From assembly GCA_012932295.1 (NCBI GenBank), contig JAAONU010000003.1:26336361-26400360 (forward strand): DNA of 64,000 bases. Direction: 5' to 3'. Position 1 is the stretch's first letter, and each line of letters begins with the position of its first letter. Below are positions 61,731 through 64,000 of this stretch, piece by piece. The stretch is from Cyclina sinensis. Taxonomy: Eukaryota > Mollusca > Bivalvia > Venerida > Veneridae. The notes beneath the pieces are model-generated. The model was not told the DNA's origin. It did not search any database and saw nothing but the letters and a program-made list of their open reading frames with translations. Made by a program: the position numbers and the translations under genes.

Positions 61731-61814
61731 CTGAATTTCTCATTTTCTTTGAAGCTGGAACTTCTGTTTTTCCAGGCATTTTTATCATGTAATAATCAGG
61801 GATATAAGATGCAT
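61731..61814 (-). CDS. Possible upstream exon of the ARHGAP39 transmembrane form
   Basis: Minus-strand acceptor TTCCTTGCATTAG and strong donor TCAG|GTGAGT bound 84 bp, phase 1 on both sides. It encodes DASYIPDYYMIKMPGKTEVP and ASKKMRNS. Its phase fits the acceptor 5 bp before the ATG of ARHGAP39 exon 1, giving a continuous frame into MEIVSRL. It also has its own ATG codons. No homologue recognised; tentative. Confidence 0.3.
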
Positions 61815-62212
61815 CTAATGCAAGGAACAGCCCAACACAATCATATTTTCATAAGTTCTAGGATATAAACTGAATGTCAGACAGGATAATGTAAAATTCT
61901 GACTAATACATTTATTCAATTACCTGCTGCACAACATTACAGTACAGCCTGACAGATGTGATTTGAATAGTAACTGTCCCTTCTAGGCAGAGAAAAAATT
62001 TAAAAAAGCAATAAACCAATGAGAAACTACTGAATAAAGATTTTTCTAAGTGAAGAAGGCCTTCTAGGCAGAGTAAAATGGGAAAACAATAAAACTGAGC
62101 CAAGTCATAAAATGAAGATTTTTCTAATTGAAAATGCACTGAGAGCAATGCCATTTCAATAACCAGAACAGTCTGTATTACAGAGGGAGAACATTGTGTA
62201 TACTGAAGAACA
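61815..62212. other. Unassigned stretch
   Basis: Contains a short direct duplication of CCTTCTAGGCAGAG (near 61978 and 62060). Nothing else supported. Confidence 0.3.
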
Positions 62213-63231
62213 CAGGGTTCCCACAAATTTTTCCTGGTAAAATTCCAGACTTTTTAAAGTTTTTTTGGTAAAATTCCAGGTTTTTCCAGTCACAGATATC
62301 CATACATTATTCAAACCTTTTCCAGGCGGTTTAGGCTAATAAACGTTCCAGGTTCTACATTATAAATTGTTAACTATCAATAATCATTCCTTGCTTTGGG
62401 ATAATTTATAAATTATGTGATGCATGTTTGTAAATTGAATTCTTATAAGTATAAAAGGCACATTGAAATACTGGTTGTGTTTCTAGTTTTCAAGGGATCA
62501 CACTTTGTACTCAGTATAACTGTTTATTTGTACTAACTGTAATTTTGACATAATGCTAAAAAAAAAACTTACTGGCTATGATAAACATTAACTGAACAAC
62601 ACATTTATCTTAACATTTTAAACAGTTACCTGAACATTTTAGGCAGTTACCTTAACTAGGCAGTTATTTTAATATCTGAACATTTACAACAGTTATCCAA
62701 ACATTTCAAACAGTAACTTGATAGAACAGCACAAATACAATCTGAACATCAATCAGTTTTTCAGGGCCAACAGTTTTGCATCGAAGTCTATTTTCACTTT
62801 CCTTAGTTCAGTTTGTTTTTCTTTAGCCTTTTTCCTAAAGGCATTAGATTTCGAAAGTCAGGCTTTTCAAATGAGTTGCGTACTGAAGACTGGCTAAATC
62901 GCTGTAGTTAACATTCACATCTGTTACTGACAGCGTATTTATATCAAATCTCAGTGAACTGACCCCAATTTCATGCCTAAAAAGGCTTTGCAAAAATGCA
63001 GCAGACATCATGATTAAAAATGATCAAACACTTACAAAACTGGTCCCGTTTTATTTACACATTAAGATAATGAATTACTGATTTCGTACCCAAATCAGTT
63101 CATACTTTTCCCAGAGATTTTCCCTGATTTTGAACAGATATCGTAAAAAAACCGGCATTTTCACAACCGTGAATAGAATTTTCGAAATTCCCTTTTTTTT
63201 TTCCCGTTTTCACAGTAGCGTGGGAACCCCG
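62213..63231. mobile_element. hAT-like terminal-inverted-repeat element, about 1 kb
   Basis: Left end CAGGGTTCCCAC (62213-62224) and right end GTGGGAACCCCG (63220-63231) are inverted copies with one or two mismatches. CAGGG-type ends are typical of hAT elements. No transposase ORF inside and no clean 8-bp target duplication that I can see. Confidence 0.6.
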
Positions 63232-64000
63232 AGTATAAAATTCACTTCTTTTGTTTTAGCATCTCTAAATAAATACAACAAAATAGTGACATAAACAACA
63301 AGGCAAACAAAACAGAAAGATATCATGAACCTGAAAATGACTTAGTTACCAACTCCCATCAAACTGTTTTTTCAGAAGGAAGATTAGAATAATTTCTAAA
63401 TGTGCATGGTACCTAAAAAGCTTTCAAGGAAACATAAAATAGCATGCAGATCATATTTTAAAAGCTTTTTAAGTATAATTTTACCCAGACCCTCAACATA
63501 AACTAAGGAAAAAAAACTCTCTAATGGGAAAGGAAAGAAATATACATAAACCTATCAAGGGCATAATTTCAAACACTTTACATAAATTCAAGTTTCATGT
63601 CACCCCACTTTTGCTACATAATCTCTTTGCAAAAGACGATTAATTCTTTCATATACTGGAGTTTAGTTCTAACTAACAAACTAGGTTACTGGCTGTTGAA
63701 GCTAACATAACAAACAGTTGAGAAGAGCTTTTTTTTTTACTCTTCCATCTTTTGTAATAAAAAAAAACAGTTCAAGGGCAACAACTCCTGCAGATTGAAA
63801 ACAATTACAAAAAATTCTCTTGGAGTATGAGCTGCAAACAAATTTAAATAGAAAACAAGAGCTGTCACTGGAAATTGACATATGCCCCTGAAATGTAGCA
63901 TTGAAATGAAACTGATGTAAATATATAATTGAATATGCCTGTTGAAAAGAGATCAGACAAAAAATAGAGCATGAAATGAAGGTAAATGGTAAAGTAATGT
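63232..64000. other. Window end
   Basis: AT-rich. From about 63855 a dispersed repeat begins (AACAAGAGCTGTCACTGG ... ATGCCCCTGA), resembling the head at 4790, and is cut by the window end. Confidence 0.4.

Noticed and set aside
61912..62226. 104-residue minus-strand ORF
   Set aside because: Built from a duplicated CCTTCTAGGCAGAG segment and runs of Phe/Leu codons; its start overlaps the hAT-like end; no splice context.
52654..64000. WW-domain exons of ARHGAP39
   Set aside because: I searched the minus strand for the spaced Trp pattern with the Tyr/Phe pair and Pro and found none; they presumably lie beyond the window.

Overview
This is a eukaryotic, AT-rich, intron-rich nuclear window. The short exons with consensus GT/AG borders and the density of dispersed repeats suggest an animal. 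The repeat styles (elements that start TTTTTAGCTCA and carry ~145-bp internal tandem units, TTAA-bounded MITEs, tRNA-like SINEs, long G/C runs) and the gene content fit a marine bivalve mollusc. The species is inferred and was not tested. Nothing looks prokaryotic or organellar, and almost all short ORFs here are chance or repeat-derived.

Layout. (1) 668-10722 (+): five in-phase exons make the 3' part of a gene that starts before the window and encodes a Pro/Ser/Arg-rich tail of unknown function; its 3'UTR probably runs to about 13.2 kb. (2) 20000-32067 (+): a nine-exon gene for a membrane-anchored serine-beta-lactamase-fold protein (class C / LACT-like family). The nucleophilic Ser of the SxxK motif reads Gly, and the frame is broken three times. 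(3) 52649-41347 (-): twelve exons encode a Rho GTPase-activating protein of the ARHGAP39/Vilse/CrossGAP type, with a disordered Ser-rich region, MyTH4 and RhoGAP. The N-terminal exon seen here gives a single transmembrane helix instead of the WW domains known from this family. Genes 2 and 3 are convergent, about 9.3 kb apart.

Repeats fill much of the rest. Two arrays of one 145-bp monomer lie at 16.9-17.7 kb and 32.2-34.3 kb, and the second contains a duplicated four-monomer (580-bp) block. Other repeats with the same or a similar period lie at 4.2-4.7 kb and 4.9-5.4 kb. A 1.9-kb TTAA-bounded inverted-repeat element sits in an intron of the beta-lactamase-like gene. A foldback element, a hAT-like element, a pair of G-tract elements and several tRNA-like SINEs are also present.

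The otherwise well-conserved ARHGAP39 gene also carries two single-base frame breaks and one damaged splice donor. Uncorrected single-base indels in the assembly are therefore a serious explanation for the frame breaks in both genes. The Ser-to-Gly change is a substitution and does not fit that explanation as easily.
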